Of a stretch of 51,315 nucleotides of DNA, positions 33,445-43,353 are shown piece by piece; the stretch's first letter is position 1, and each line of letters opens with the position of its first letter. The notes beneath the pieces are model-generated. The model did no database searches. It had not been told where the DNA came from and saw only the letters and a program-made list of their open reading frames with translations. Source of the stretch: Methanosarcinales archaeon (GTDB lineage: Archaea; Halobacteriota; Methanosarcinia; Methanosarcinales; Methanocomedenaceae); assembly GCA_021108405.1 (NCBI GenBank), contig JAIOQW010000182.1, forward strand, positions 1 through 51,315, given 5' to 3'. Position numbers and translations under genes: made by a program.

Positions 33445-33515
33445 CTGAAGCTTCGAAGAAGCTGAAGATTAGAAAATACGAAGTATTTTCGATTCAAGTT
33501 ATACTTGATATACTA
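33410..33515 (+). repeat. R1 modular palindromic element (106 bp)
   Basis: A full four-hairpin copy. In order: GAACAAAATCC/GGATTTTC, AGCTTC/GAAGCT, GAAAATAC/GTATTTTC and AAGTTATACTTGATATACTA. It covers the 3' end of the dehydrogenase gene and reaches to 43 bases before the ATG of the next gene. The module order equals that at 1-105. Confidence 0.9.
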
Positions 33516-33557
33516 ATACAAAAGTATAATAATTGTTCGGTTAATGAATACTACTTT

Positions 33558-34277
33558 ATGATAGGAATATCTTCATATGCATATCACAGCCTACCACTGA
33601 CCCAGGCTCTGGAACAAATTGAAAAGATATCCGGATGTGCTGAGATATATTCGGAAGGTATGCATGATATCTTCCGTCATCCGCAGATACCTCATTCATA
33701 TAACCTTACATATAGTGTCCATGCTCCCACTACAGACTTGAACATAAGCAGCATTAGAGAGCCAATTCGCCTTGCCAGTCTTGAACTTGTCAGACAGACA
33801 GTGGATATGTGCATTAAAATAGATGCACAGATTCTGGTTTTACATCCCGGATACTTTTCTTATGAATATGATATAGAGGCAGCAAAGGTAGCACTTGAAA
33901 AATCGATCAAGCAGTTTACAGATATTACTCGCGAAACAGGAGTAAATATATGTATTGAGAACATGCCGGATTGGGAGTGTTTTCTCTTCAGGTATCCTGA
34001 TATCGATCTTGATGGAAATCCCATTACACTGGATGTGGGACATGCTAATACCACAGGTACTCTTAGTGAATTTACCAAACTCGAGATTGGTCATTTTCAT
34101 TTGCATGATAATTACGGGGAAAAGGACGAACATTCGTGGATAGGTAATGGAAATATTGATTATTCCAGTCTTTGTAGTATACTGAACAAAAATAACACAA
34201 TTAAAATACTTGAACATAGAAACAGTGAAGATGTTTATAAGAGTATATCAGCATTGAAAAAGATGAGAATAAGGTAA
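33558..34277 (+). CDS. Sugar phosphate isomerase/epimerase (AP endonuclease 2 fold)
   Basis: A 239-residue TIM-barrel protein of the xylose isomerase-like superfamily. It starts MIGISSYAYHSLPLTQALEQIE. The metal-binding residues appear in order: the helix-strand ILVLHPGYFSY (His), VNICIENMPDW (Glu), ITLDVGHANTTG (Asp/His), IGHFHLHDNYGEKDEHSWIGNGNIDYSS (His, Asp) and ILEHRNSED (Glu). This pattern suits a sugar isomerase/epimerase more than endonuclease IV; the substrate is unknown. The frame is open 39 codons further upstream, but that part is R1 repeat. Context suggests a carbohydrate role. Confidence 0.83.
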   Translation: MIGISSYAYHSLPLTQALEQIEKISGCAEIYSEGMHDIFRHPQIPHSYNLTYSVHAPTTDLNISSIREPIRLASLELVRQTVDMCIKIDAQILVLHPGYFSYEYDIEAAKVALEKSIKQFTDITRETGVNICIENMPDWECFLFRYPDIDLDGNPITLDVGHANTTGTLSEFTKLEIGHFHLHDNYGEKDEHSWIGNGNIDYSSLCSILNKNNTIKILEHRNSEDVYKSISALKKMRIR

Positions 34278-34341
34278 TAATATTTCCGAAGATTATATAA
34301 ATATAATTAACCCTAATTAAAGCTGGTGAGTCAAATTGAGA

Positions 34342-34821
34342 ATGAAAAAGCGGATATATCATCGTTTTCCACTTGATAATGTGGAATTCACACAAAAATA
34401 TCATTTCTGGGATGATCTCCCATATATTGTAAAAACATTTGCTGGCATGAATAATAAATCAGGGTCTTTTAAGATAAATAAATCAAAGAACCAGGCATTG
34501 AAAGCTAAAAGAAATATGGCAGTAGATATAGCCGAATCAAATGTAGACTTCAAGCAATTGACAACAAACAACCTGAGTAGTATTCTAAAAGATATAGAAT
34601 CCAATGGCATCCTGGATTTTAAAATACGTTTATTGTATTCTTATCTTGGAAATAATCTTAATAGAATTCCTACTAAAGGCGATACATTCCTGGTAAGAAG
34701 TGATCTGAACGGAGGTATCTTAACCTTACAAGTACACATGATAGATGGTCCTGGTCTCACTACATGTGATGAGATCGCCGATACTATCGTAGATGAGATT
34801 AGTAAGGGACATCCGGATTGA
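34342..34821 (+). CDS. Conserved-looking hypothetical protein
   Basis: A 159-residue protein I do not recognise. The N-terminal half is basic and rich in Lys and Asn (KRIYHRFPLDNVEFTQKYHF). The C-terminal half looks folded (FKIRLLYSYLGNNLNRIPTK, then GDTFLVRSDLNGGILTLQVH) and ends in a short helix (CDEIADTIVDEISKGH). No signal peptide or membrane segment. Start: ATG 34342, with a TTG two codons earlier as the alternative. The upstream gap holds an AT-rich promoter-like stretch (TATATAAATATAAT, about 34295-34308) and CCCTAATTAA, a half-site like that in the shared operator. It is followed by the ATP synthase operon, which has its own promoter-like region (34822-34935). Confidence 0.6.
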   Translation: MKKRIYHRFPLDNVEFTQKYHFWDDLPYIVKTFAGMNNKSGSFKINKSKNQALKAKRNMAVDIAESNVDFKQLTTNNLSSILKDIESNGILDFKIRLLYSYLGNNLNRIPTKGDTFLVRSDLNGGILTLQVHMIDGPGLTTCDEIADTIVDEISKGHPD

Positions 34822-34935
34822 TCATATAAAACAGTGATAGAATTGGTTTTTTATTACTTTTCAATTCATAAAAACCGAATGATTTATCTATAATATATTA
34901 AATGATAGAGATTAAATCTTAATTGGTGTAATACT

Positions 34936-35268
34936 ATGACAAAGGCTGAAATCTTATTGCAGGTCAAGAAAGCCGAAGAAGATGCAAAATCAATAGTATC
35001 TAAAGGTAAAGAAGCAAATAATACTAAAATCATTCAGGCCAGGAACCAGGGCAGGGAGATATTAGAAAATGCTAAAAGAGAATCTATTGAAAATGCTGAG
35101 CAGAAAATATCTCAGGCAAAAGAACAGATAAGAGTCCAAAAAGAGGATATGATAAAGAAGGGTCTTGCAGAAGCAGAAGCTGTTAAAACAAAGGCTAGTG
35201 AGAATATACCTACATCCACTGAATTCCTGATTGATCAGTTTGAGAGGAGCATTTATGCTAAAAGCTAA
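34936..35268 (+). CDS. ahaH: A-type ATP synthase subunit H
   Basis: A 110-residue, almost wholly helical coiled-coil protein rich in Ala, Glu, Lys and Gln (for example AEILLQVKKAEEDAKSIVSK), the peripheral-stalk partner of subunit E. First gene of the operon. The 114-base region upstream contains an AT-rich TATA-like stretch (TATCTATAATATATT, about 34885-34899), the probable operon promoter. The end overlaps the ahaI start by 14 bases. Confidence 0.88.
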   Translation: MTKAEILLQVKKAEEDAKSIVSKGKEANNTKIIQARNQGREILENAKRESIENAEQKISQAKEQIRVQKEDMIKKGLAEAEAVKTKASENIPTSTEFLIDQFERSIYAKS

Positions 35269-37207
35269 AAAAGTTTCAAAAGCAATGATCGTAGGGAATA
35301 AATCATTATTAGATGGTGTAGTGGATGTACTTTACCAGCTTAACTGCGTCCATATAGAGGATTTTGATAAGGAGGATTCGTTCCTTTCAATTGGCAGACC
35401 TGGTAAAGCAGCAACAGAAGCTTCTAATAAATTAGTTAAGCTCAGGTCATTCTCTAATTTTTTAGGGTTAAAACCACATTATCCAGATACTTTAGCGAAC
35501 CAGGACTCTTTACTACATGAAATGGATGATACACTGGATGAACTGGACTCGACAATATCCAGGTTAACAGATAAGAGGAATTACCTGGATAATGAATTAA
35601 AAACAATAGAAAGTAAGGTTGTTGAATTGGAACCATTTTCGCAATTTCCACTTGATGTGGAAATGTATAAAGGATATAATTCTATTTCAGTTCATACGGG
35701 TTTTGTCCGTAGTAATGAGATGGAAACGGATATCCGGAATATTACTACAGATTATGAACTATTCATATCATCATATAATAAAATGCAGGTAATTGCCCTT
35801 TTCATATCAAAGGAATATGAAGAGCAGATAGCAGAAGTCCTGGATAAAAATGCTTTTTTAGAGATACACATACCTGAACTAACAGGTAATCCGCAACAGC
35901 TGATATCAGGAATGATCAACAGAAAACATGATGTTGAGATCGAATTAGCCTCACTTGAAAGTGAGATAGATACCCTTCAAAAAAAATATAAGGACTTTAT
36001 CCTGGCATCAGATGAGGTATTATCCATCACTACACAAAAAGCAGAAGCGCCATTGAAGTTTGCAACAAGTGATAATAGCTTTATAATAGACTGCTGGATA
36101 TCAGACGATCAGTTTGGGAAAGTGGTCAGTACAATAGAAAATGAATTTAACGGGCGCATTTTTATAACTAAACTGGATCTCGAAGAGGAAGAAATCGAAT
36201 CCGAATCAATTCCTATAGAATATAATAATCCGAAGCCAGTCAAACCACTTGAGACAATAATGGATCTGTACTCAAGACCTACTTATAAAGAGATCGATCC
36301 ATCTGCTATTATTTTCATTACTTTTCCATTGTTTTACGGAATCATGCTCGGAGATATCGGGTATGGTCTGGTACTGCTTACACTTGGTATGGTAGGCATA
36401 GCAAAGCTAAAAGAAGGTGAATTAAGATCTTTATCTACTTTGCTTGCCTATTGTAGTATTTCCACGATTATATTCGGCATTCTATATGCAGAGATATTCG
36501 GGTTCCATATATTCGGACATCACAGTATAGTAGCATCATTGATGGGCGAACACAGTGCATTGGGTGTGGCATTCCATCATTTCGATCTACTCCCTATACT
36601 GGACCGGCTCCATCCGAATGATATTCCCATACTTTTAATAGCATCAGCACTCATCGGTGTGGTGCATCTGAACCTTGGTTTTTTACTGGGATTCAGGAAC
36701 ATGGCAATATCACACGGCATGAAAGAGGCAGTACTTGAGAAGATAAGCTGGATAGTACTTCAACTGGGAATTGCCATAGTCATAGTAGCATGTATGGGAT
36801 ACATCCCACCAGCAGGCCAGATAATAGGTGCAGCAGTGGCTGTACTCGGTCTTGTAATGTTAATAGCAGGTGAAGGAATGGGAGCAATATTGGAGCTTCC
36901 TTCCATACTCAGTAATACTCTCTCATATACAAGGCTTGCAGCAGTTGGTTTGTCTTCGGTGGGCATTGCCTTTGCAGTAAATGAGATCGTAACAACAATG
37001 CTTTTTCCGGAAGGCGGAATATTTATAATAATAGGGATTCTCGTGCTTATAATAGGGCACACGGTAAATACCGTACTGGGCGTAGTAGCGCCTGGACTGC
37101 ATGCCTTAAGGCTGCAGTATGTAGAATTTTTCACTAAGTTCTACGAAGGTGGCGGCCGTAAATTCAATCCCTTTGGATATATTCGAAAATATACGGAGGT
37201 TAAATAA
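35255..37207 (+). CDS. ahaI: A-type ATP synthase membrane subunit I (a subunit)
   Basis: A 650-residue membrane subunit that forms the ion half-channels against the proteolipid ring. The N-terminal half (about 1-340) is cytoplasmic with long coiled coils; the C-terminal half has seven to eight hydrophobic segments, starting AIIFITFPLFYGIMLGDIGYG. The conserved arginine region is in LPSILSNTLSYTRLAAVGLSSV. The end VVAPGLHALRLQYVEFFTKFYEGGGRKFNPF is a strong family signature. ATG 35255 has GAGAGGAG upstream; an earlier TTG lies inside ahaH. The next gene starts directly after the stop codon. Confidence 0.93.
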   Translation: MLKAKKVSKAMIVGNKSLLDGVVDVLYQLNCVHIEDFDKEDSFLSIGRPGKAATEASNKLVKLRSFSNFLGLKPHYPDTLANQDSLLHEMDDTLDELDSTISRLTDKRNYLDNELKTIESKVVELEPFSQFPLDVEMYKGYNSISVHTGFVRSNEMETDIRNITTDYELFISSYNKMQVIALFISKEYEEQIAEVLDKNAFLEIHIPELTGNPQQLISGMINRKHDVEIELASLESEIDTLQKKYKDFILASDEVLSITTQKAEAPLKFATSDNSFIIDCWISDDQFGKVVSTIENEFNGRIFITKLDLEEEEIESESIPIEYNNPKPVKPLETIMDLYSRPTYKEIDPSAIIFITFPLFYGIMLGDIGYGLVLLTLGMVGIAKLKEGELRSLSTLLAYCSISTIIFGILYAEIFGFHIFGHHSIVASLMGEHSALGVAFHHFDLLPILDRLHPNDIPILLIASALIGVVHLNLGFLLGFRNMAISHGMKEAVLEKISWIVLQLGIAIVIVACMGYIPPAGQIIGAAVAVLGLVMLIAGEGMGAILELPSILSNTLSYTRLAAVGLSSVGIAFAVNEIVTTMLFPEGGIFIIIGILVLIIGHTVNTVLGVVAPGLHALRLQYVEFFTKFYEGGGRKFNPFGYIRKYTEVK

Positions 37208-37468
37208 ATGGTAGATATAAGTATAGCAGATGCAACAGTTGAACAGATCATTGCAAATCAGAAAGGACTTGTGGCTATTGGCGCAGGTCTGGCGGTAGGA
37301 CTATCGGGAATTGCATCAGGTATTGCAGAAAAGGATATCGGTGCAGCAGCAGTAGGTGCAATGGCAGAACGGGAAGAACTCTTTGCAAAGGGTCTTATCC
37401 TGACCGTTATTCCTGAGACTATTGTTATCTTCGGACTTGTTATTGCTATATTGCTGATCTTTCTGTAA
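37208..37468 (+). CDS. ahaK: A-type ATP synthase proteolipid subunit K (c subunit)
   Basis: An 86-residue hairpin of two membrane helices: residues about 18-42 (GLVAIGAGLAVGLSGIASGI) and about 62-86 (GLILTVIPETIVIFGLVIAI). The ion-binding glutamate lies in PET of the second helix. The single-hairpin, roughly 9-kDa form matches Methanosarcina rather than the multiplied c subunits of some methanogens. The Glu-Thr pair at the site also occurs in sodium-coupled rings, but ion specificity cannot be fixed from this. The start follows the ahaI stop without a gap. Confidence 0.93.
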   Translation: MVDISIADATVEQIIANQKGLVAIGAGLAVGLSGIASGIAEKDIGAAAVGAMAEREELFAKGLILTVIPETIVIFGLVIAILLIFL

Positions 37469-37497
37469 ATTCCATATCCATTATCGGGAGATAGGAC

Positions 37498-38049
37498 ATG
37501 GGACTTGAGAATGTAGTGAAGGATATCCTTGATCAGGCACGCTCTGAAGTGGATCTCATCACTTCACAGGCAGATGAAGAAGCTGCAGCAATAATCAACG
37601 AGGCTAATATACAAGCTAAAAAGATCAAAGAAGAGAAGCAAACTGAAGTAGAAGCGCAAATAATCAGGATGAAAAAACAGGATATCTCCAGTACCAGACT
37701 TGAAACAAAAAGGGCTGTCCTAAATGCAAGAAAAGACATCTTAGATAGCGTTTTTCAATCTGTAAGAGATAATATTTCTTCATTACCTGATAAGAAGAAT
37801 GCAGATCTATTAAAGGTCATCCTTAAAAACAACGAAAGTAACGGTACAAGTGTATATTCCAATAAAAAGGATGCGGAACTTGTTAAAAAAATGACCCGTC
37901 TTGCTTACATGGGAGAGATCGACTGTATCGGAGGCTTAGTGATTGAAAATGATGATGGTTCTATCCGTCTGGATTTTACCTATGACCGGATCCTGGACGA
38001 TGTATCAGATCAATCACTAAAACAGATATCAGAAATACTTTTTGGGTGA
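37498..38049 (+). CDS. ahaE: A-type ATP synthase subunit E
   Basis: A 183-residue peripheral-stalk subunit. The N-terminal half is a long coiled coil (DQARSEVDLITSQADEEAAA, then RMKKQDISSTRLETKRAVLNARKDILDSVF), and the C-terminal half is a globular alpha/beta domain ending in the family-type GGLVIENDDGSIRLDFTYDRILD. It pairs with AhaH. GGGAGATAGG lies just upstream of the ATG. It overlaps the leader of ahaC, whose ATG is 8 bases past the stop codon. Confidence 0.9.
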   Translation: MGLENVVKDILDQARSEVDLITSQADEEAAAIINEANIQAKKIKEEKQTEVEAQIIRMKKQDISSTRLETKRAVLNARKDILDSVFQSVRDNISSLPDKKNADLLKVILKNNESNGTSVYSNKKDAELVKKMTRLAYMGEIDCIGGLVIENDDGSIRLDFTYDRILDDVSDQSLKQISEILFG

Positions 38050-38056
38050 GATCGTT

Positions 38057-39094
38057 ATGGCATTCTTGATCAAACGCGGCAGTAAGAAATATCCTTATAT
38101 TACAGCCAGAGTCAGGGCTATGAAAAGTAAATTGATGCTGCGTGAAGTTTATCCTAAACTCATGAATATGGATATTGCTGAGATCACTCGTTTTATTGAA
38201 GAATCCGAATATAAGGAGAACGTAGACGAACTGGCTCAACAATATAGTGATATAGACCTGATCGAACATGCCCTGAACCAGAACCTGGCCAGAACATATC
38301 GAAAATTACAACGTATATCCCGGGATGAACCTAATTTTCTAATTACAGAATATTTACGTCACTGGGATATCTGGAATATCAAGACGATCTTAAGAGGGAA
38401 AAACTACGGTGCTGATCCTGAAGAGATACTTGATGCCGTTGTAGCTGCAGGGCAGTTGGGTTACCGTCAGTTGACTGAAATATCTGGCATGAATTCAATT
38501 GAAGATATTAAATCCGCTCTTGCCTTAACACCTTATTATCCGGTTATCGAGGATTATGATGGTGCTATGCTATCAGATGTCGAGAATAACCTTGATAAAC
38601 TATATTATTCAAGACTTCTTGCATCCCTGGGCAGGACAAAAGCTGAGAAACTGAGTCTTAAATTCATCAGAACAGAGATAGATATTAAGAACCTGAAGAC
38701 ACTTTTTAGGACTAAGAAAGCCGATCTTGATAAAACTATCATTCTTGAGCTATTGATCCCGGGAGGTGTGGAAATAAAAACTACTGATTTGAATAAGTTA
38801 GCATCACTTAAGTGGTCGGATTTTCTAAAAGCACTTGAAGATTATTCATATTGGTCAGTACTTTCAGATGTAGTGTCTGTTAAAATGGATAGTCTCATGG
38901 ATATGGAAGCTGTACTGGATAAGTATGCTCTTGCTTTTGCATCTAAGATATCCCATTATTATCCACTATCCATCCTACCTATATTTGATTATATGCTCAA
39001 TAAAGAACTGGAAGTAAGAAATATAAGGACTATAGTGCGTGGTAAAGAGGCACAATTAGCTGATGAGGCCATAAGAAAGCATCTGGTGATATAA
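38057..39094 (+). CDS. ahaC: A-type ATP synthase subunit C (central-stalk cap)
   Basis: A 345-residue all-helical subunit (V-ATPase d/AC39 family) that couples the central stalk to the proteolipid ring. Family features: the start [33 protein letters not shown] (about 105-120), [19 protein letters not shown] (about 190) and, near the end, [23 protein letters not shown] 38057 is chosen because GGTGAG precedes it; a TTG 15 bases earlier overlaps ahaE. Confidence 0.9.
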   Translation: MAFLIKRGSKKYPYITARVRAMKSKLMLREVYPKLMNMDIAEITRFIEESEYKENVDELAQQYSDIDLIEHALNQNLARTYRKLQRISRDEPNFLITEYLRHWDIWNIKTILRGKNYGADPEEILDAVVAAGQLGYRQLTEISGMNSIEDIKSALALTPYYPVIEDYDGAMLSDVENNLDKLYYSRLLASLGRTKAEKLSLKFIRTEIDIKNLKTLFRTKKADLDKTIILELLIPGGVEIKTTDLNKLASLKWSDFLKALEDYSYWSVLSDVVSVKMDSLMDMEAVLDKYALAFASKISHYYPLSILPIFDYMLNKELEVRNIRTIVRGKEAQLADEAIRKHLVI

Positions 39095-39096
39095 TA

Positions 39097-39396
39097 ATGG
39101 AAATAGCAGTAGTTGGAAAAAGTGAATTTACCCTGGGTTTCAGGCTGGCCGGAGTAAGAAAGATATGGGAAACAAATGGTGATGATCTTGTGCCCATTAT
39201 CCGGAACATATTAAAAGATAAGGATGTTGGGGTGCTGGTGATGCACAACGATAATCTGGCTGGATTACCTGAAAAGCTAAGGATCACGTTAGATGAATTA
39301 GTAACACCAACAACAATTACAATAGGCGGAGCAGGGGAAAGTTCAAATTTAAGAGATAAAATTAAACAAGCAGTAGGTGTTGATCTGTGGAAATAA
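39097..39396 (+). CDS. ahaF: A-type ATP synthase subunit F
   Basis: A 99-residue Rossmann-like regulatory subunit of the central stalk. The start [20 protein letters not shown] is diagnostic. The middle [15 protein letters not shown] and the end ([22 protein letters not shown]) are also typical. It starts 2 bases after ahaC ends, and its end overlaps the GTG start of ahaA by 10 bases. Confidence 0.92.
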   Translation: MEIAVVGKSEFTLGFRLAGVRKIWETNGDDLVPIIRNILKDKDVGVLVMHNDNLAGLPEKLRITLDELVTPTTITIGGAGESSNLRDKIKQAVGVDLWK

Positions 39397-41156
39397 AAGG
39401 AGAAATTTTTAGAATATCGGGGCCCGTAGTTACCATCCAGGGTGTTAATACCCGGATGTATGATGTGGTCAAAGTAGGCAATGAAGGTCTGATGGGAGAA
39501 GTTATCGGTATAGAAGGAGATAAATCAATTGTCCAGGTATATGAAGAGACCGCAGGTGTCAGACCTGGAGAACCTGTAGAGAATCTTGGTATGCCTCTTT
39601 CTGTTGAATTAGGACCCGGACTTCTTGAGAGTATATATGATGGTATACAGCGTTCACTTCCTATTCTCAAAGATACTATGGGTGATTTTATCCAGCGTGG
39701 AGTTATGATAGACGGCCTGGATCATGAAAAACCCTGGGAATTTAAAGCATGCGTGGAAGCAGGAGATAAAGTATCCGGAGGTAGTGTGATAGGAGTGGTC
39801 AAGGAGACCCATAATGTGGATCATAAGATCATGATCCCACCTAATATTTCAGGTACTGTGGCTGAGATAAAAGAAGGAACGTTCACAGTTGTGGATACTA
39901 TATGCACACTTGCAGACGGTACCCAGATAAAGATGATGCATAAATGGCCTGTACGGGAACCCAGACCTGTTTCTAAGAAGCTCCCACCTAATATTCCTCT
40001 TATTACCGGGCAGCGTATCCTGGATGGATTGTTCCCTGTCGCAAAAGGCGGGACAGCAGCTATTCCAGGACCTTTCGGAAGCGGTAAGACCGTTACACAG
40101 CAGCAGCTGGCAAAATGGAGTGATACTGAGATCGTGGTATATATCGGCTGCGGTGAGAGAGGTAATGAGATGGCTGATGTGCTTAATGAGTTCCCTGAAC
40201 TGGAAGATCCGAAAACCGGGAGGCCACTAATGGAAAGAACCGTGCTTATAGCCAATACCAGTAATATGCCTGTTGCGGCCAGGGAAGCCAGTGTATATAC
40301 TGGCATTACTATTGCGGAATATTATAGGGATATGGGTTATGATGTGGCATTAATGGCAGACAGTACCAGCAGATGGGCTGAAGCTATGCGAGAGATATCA
40401 TCAAGATTAGAAGAGATGCCTGGAGAAGAGGGATACCCGGCATACCTATCCGCACGTTTAAGTGAGTTCTATGAGAGAGCTGGTAGAGTAGTATCATTAG
40501 GCGGACTTGACGGGTCTATTACCATTATCGGTGCTGTATCTCCTCCTGGCGGTGACTTCTCAGAGCCTGTCACCCAGAATACCCTGCGAATTGTGAAAGT
40601 ATTCTGGGCACTTGATGCAAAACTTGCCCAGAAGCGTCATTTTCCCTCCATCAACTGGTTAAGCAGTTACAGTCTGTATTCCAAAGCATTGACACAGTGG
40701 TATGATGAGAATGTATCTCCGCAGTGGACTGAACTTCGGGATGATGCTATGGACATGCTTCAGCAGGAAGCTGAACTTCAGGATATTGTACAGCTCGTTG
40801 GTTCGGATGCACTCCCACCCGATCAGCAATTGACATTAGAGATCACCAGATTGATCAGGGAGTTCTTCCTGCAGCAAAACGCATTCCATCCCATTGATAC
40901 TTTCTGTCCTATGGAAAAGCAATACCAACTGCTGGGTGCTATACAGAAGTTTTCAGATAAGGCAAATGCGGCATTGGAATCCGGTGTACTTATCCAGGAT
41001 ATCATTAAACTTAAATCAAAGGATGAACTGGCAAAGGTAAGGTTCGAGGAAGATTTCGATGGTTCCCTGAAAAAGGTGATGGATAACATGGATAAAGAGT
41101 TTGATTCGATCAAAGGTGAATTATTTGCTGAGGGTGCCACTCAGGAGGTTGAGTAG
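39387..41156 (+). CDS. ahaA: A-type ATP synthase catalytic subunit A
   Basis: A 589-residue catalytic subunit. It starts with GTG ([15 protein letters not shown]). It carries the A-type non-homologous insertion (about 110-200), Walker [14 protein letters not shown] near residue 232, the catalytic Glu in [12 protein letters not shown] near 260, Walker [18 protein letters not shown], and the EEGYPAYL region. All key residues are present. No inteins, which interrupt this gene in some archaea. The stop TAG overlaps the ATG of ahaB (TAGATG). Confidence 0.95.
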   Translation: MEIKGEIFRISGPVVTIQGVNTRMYDVVKVGNEGLMGEVIGIEGDKSIVQVYEETAGVRPGEPVENLGMPLSVELGPGLLESIYDGIQRSLPILKDTMGDFIQRGVMIDGLDHEKPWEFKACVEAGDKVSGGSVIGVVKETHNVDHKIMIPPNISGTVAEIKEGTFTVVDTICTLADGTQIKMMHKWPVREPRPVSKKLPPNIPLITGQRILDGLFPVAKGGTAAIPGPFGSGKTVTQQQLAKWSDTEIVVYIGCGERGNEMADVLNEFPELEDPKTGRPLMERTVLIANTSNMPVAAREASVYTGITIAEYYRDMGYDVALMADSTSRWAEAMREISSRLEEMPGEEGYPAYLSARLSEFYERAGRVVSLGGLDGSITIIGAVSPPGGDFSEPVTQNTLRIVKVFWALDAKLAQKRHFPSINWLSSYSLYSKALTQWYDENVSPQWTELRDDAMDMLQQEAELQDIVQLVGSDALPPDQQLTLEITRLIREFFLQQNAFHPIDTFCPMEKQYQLLGAIQKFSDKANAALESGVLIQDIIKLKSKDELAKVRFEEDFDGSLKKVMDNMDKEFDSIKGELFAEGATQEVE

Positions 41157-42533
41157 ATGACAAAAGAATATAAGACGATCACAGAGATCGCAGGTCCGCT
41201 TATCTTCCTTGAAAAGACCGAACCTGTCGGTTACAATGAACTGGTGAATATCAATTTGCCTGATGGTACAACTAAACGAGGTCAGGTACTGGATACATCC
41301 CATGATATTGTAGTAGTGCAAGTATTCGAAGGTACAGGCGGTCTGAATAGAGACTGTGGGGTACGGTTCAGTGGAGATACTATCAAGCTACCAGTATCAT
41401 TTGATATGCTGGGCAGGATACTGTCAGGGTCAGGAGACCCATTAGATGGCGGGCCGGCAATTATACCGGAAGATAGACTTGATATAATGGGTGCGGCTAT
41501 TAATCCTTTTTCAAGATTGCCGCCAGAGGATTTCATCCAGACCGGTATCAGTACTATTGATGGTACGAACACGCTTGTCAGGGGCCAGAAACTACCTATT
41601 TTCTCAGGCTCGGGACTGCCCCATAACGAGATCGCATTGCAGATCGCCAGGCAGGCAAAAGTACCTGGTAGTGAAGAAGATTTTGCTGTGGTTTTTGCAG
41701 CTATGGGTATTACCAATGAGGAAGCCCAGTATTTCATGCATGATTTCGAACGTACAGGTGCTCTTGAGCGGGCAGTAGTATTCTTGAATCTTGCTAATGA
41801 CCCGGCAGTTGAGCGTTTGATCACACCGAGAATGGCACTAACTGCTGCTGAATATCTGGCTTATGAGCATGATATGCATGTGCTGGTCATCCTGACTGAT
41901 ATTACTAATTATTGTGAGGCTCTAAGACAGATGGGTGCTGCCAGGGAAGAAGTGCCTGGCAGACGTGGTTATCCTGGTTATATGTATACTGACCTGGCCA
42001 GTCTCTATGAGCGGGCAGGTGTGGTAAAGGGTAGAAAAGGATCTGTGACCCAGTTCAGTATATTGAGTATGCCTGGTGATGATATCACACACCCGATTCC
42101 TGATCTTAGTGGTTATATCACAGAAGGCCAGATCGTTGTATCCAGGGAACTTCACATGAAAGGTATATTTCCACCTATTAATGTACTGCCATCACTTAGC
42201 AGGTTGATGAACAGCGGTATTGGTGAAGGTCATACAAGAGAAGACCACAAAGCAGTATCAGATCAGTTATATGCAGCTTATGCAGAAGGTAAGGACTTAC
42301 GTGGCCTGGTGGCTATTGTAGGTAAGGATGCACTATCTGAGCGGGATAAAAAATTACTTGAATTCGCAGATATGTTTGAGGACAGGTTTGTGCGTCAGGG
42401 TCCTGAAGAAGACAGGGATATCGAGACCACGCTTTCCATCGGATGGGAACTGCTGGCAGAACTCCCTGAATCACTGCTGGTCAGGATAGATAATAAGTTT
42501 ATTGAGAAATACCATCCGGCCCATAAAAAATAA
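41157..42533 (+). CDS. ahaB: A-type ATP synthase regulatory subunit B
   Basis: A 458-residue non-catalytic nucleotide-binding subunit. Start [20 protein letters not shown]. The P-loop position reads [20 protein letters not shown], without a canonical GKT, as normal for B subunits. Further signatures: [70 protein letters not shown], and [13 protein letters not shown]. Length normal. Confidence 0.95.
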   Translation: MTKEYKTITEIAGPLIFLEKTEPVGYNELVNINLPDGTTKRGQVLDTSHDIVVVQVFEGTGGLNRDCGVRFSGDTIKLPVSFDMLGRILSGSGDPLDGGPAIIPEDRLDIMGAAINPFSRLPPEDFIQTGISTIDGTNTLVRGQKLPIFSGSGLPHNEIALQIARQAKVPGSEEDFAVVFAAMGITNEEAQYFMHDFERTGALERAVVFLNLANDPAVERLITPRMALTAAEYLAYEHDMHVLVILTDITNYCEALRQMGAAREEVPGRRGYPGYMYTDLASLYERAGVVKGRKGSVTQFSILSMPGDDITHPIPDLSGYITEGQIVVSRELHMKGIFPPINVLPSLSRLMNSGIGEGHTREDHKAVSDQLYAAYAEGKDLRGLVAIVGKDALSERDKKLLEFADMFEDRFVRQGPEEDRDIETTLSIGWELLAELPESLLVRIDNKFIEKYHPAHKK

Positions 42534-42547
42534 AAGGAGATATCAGA

Positions 42548-43165
42548 TTGTCTGTACAGGATGTTAAACCCACTCGCTCAGAACTAATTGAACTAAAAAG
42601 GAAGATCAAACTATCTGAGAGTGGGCATAAACTACTCAAAATGAAGCGAGATGGGTTGATCCTGGAGTTCTTTGAGATCTTAAAAAAAGCCAAAACAATA
42701 CGGTCTGAGCTGGATGAACAGTTCGTTGTGTCACAGGAAAAGATCAATGTTGCCAAGTCAGTGGAAGGGGTTATTACAGTCAAGTCCACTGCCTTTTCAT
42801 TCAAGGATACACCAAGCATGGAAGTTGAGAGCAAGAATGTAATGGGTGTAGTGGTCCCTAAGATAGAGTCCAGTAGTATCAAAAAGGATATTAATGAAAG
42901 GGGATATGGTATTATAGGGACAAGCAGCCGGATAGATGAGGCTGCGGAAGCTTATGAAAACCTGGTCGATATGATCATCATGGCTGCTGAGATAGAGACA
43001 ACTATCAAGAGACTGTTAGATGATATTGAGAAAACCAAGCGCAGGGTCAATGCACTTGAATTCAAGGTGATCCCTGAACTTTCAGAGGCCAGGGATTTTA
43101 TTATTCTCAGGCTGGATGAGATGGAGAGGGAGAATACTTTCAGACTTAAGCGTATAAAAGCCTGA
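42548..43165 (+). CDS. ahaD: A-type ATP synthase subunit D
   Basis: A 205-residue central-stalk coiled coil (the gamma-like shaft). Start VQDVKPTRSELIELKRKIKLSESGHKLLKMKRDGLI is diagnostic, as is the C-terminal RVNALEFKVIPELSEARDFIILRLDEMERENTFRLKRIK. Only TTG (42548) is available as a start in the right place; GGAG lies 8 bases before it. Confidence 0.93.
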   Translation: MSVQDVKPTRSELIELKRKIKLSESGHKLLKMKRDGLILEFFEILKKAKTIRSELDEQFVVSQEKINVAKSVEGVITVKSTAFSFKDTPSMEVESKNVMGVVVPKIESSSIKKDINERGYGIIGTSSRIDEAAEAYENLVDMIIMAAEIETTIKRLLDDIEKTKRRVNALEFKVIPELSEARDFIILRLDEMERENTFRLKRIKA

Positions 43166-43188
43166 TAGGGGCAGTTTTATTTAGTGTA

Positions 43189-43329
43189 ATGACACTTTAT
43201 AATATAGTCAAGGAGTGGTTAAGGGAGCCTGAGGTCAAGGCTTCCATACTCAGGTATTTCTGGCTTATTTCGTTGATGATGCTAATGCTGGGGTACGGGA
43301 TCATGGCATATATATGGTTCTATAAATAA
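43189..43329 (+). CDS. ahaG: Probable A-type ATP synthase small subunit G
   Basis: A 46-residue protein directly after ahaD, starting MTLYNIVKEWLREPEVKASI. It has a charged amphipathic start and then one hydrophobic helix (YFWLISLMMLMLGYGIMAYI). The Methanosarcina mazei operon ends with a small ahaG at the same place, so position and shape support the name; sequence identity was not checked. It is 23 bases after the ahaD stop. A weak purine-rich site precedes the ATG. Confidence 0.7.
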   Translation: MTLYNIVKEWLREPEVKASILRYFWLISLMMLMLGYGIMAYIWFYK

Positions 43330-43353
43330 AAATAAAATGTTAGGGTGCTAAAT

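Noticed and set aside
1-33515. A CRISPR array as the explanation for the R1 repeats
   Set aside because: The copies are kilobases apart, inverted in both directions and of varied length; there are no spacers and no cas genes.
33441-33557. N-terminal extension of the isomerase
   Set aside because: The first 39 codons come largely from an R1 repeat; MIGISSYAY at 33558 is the expected start.
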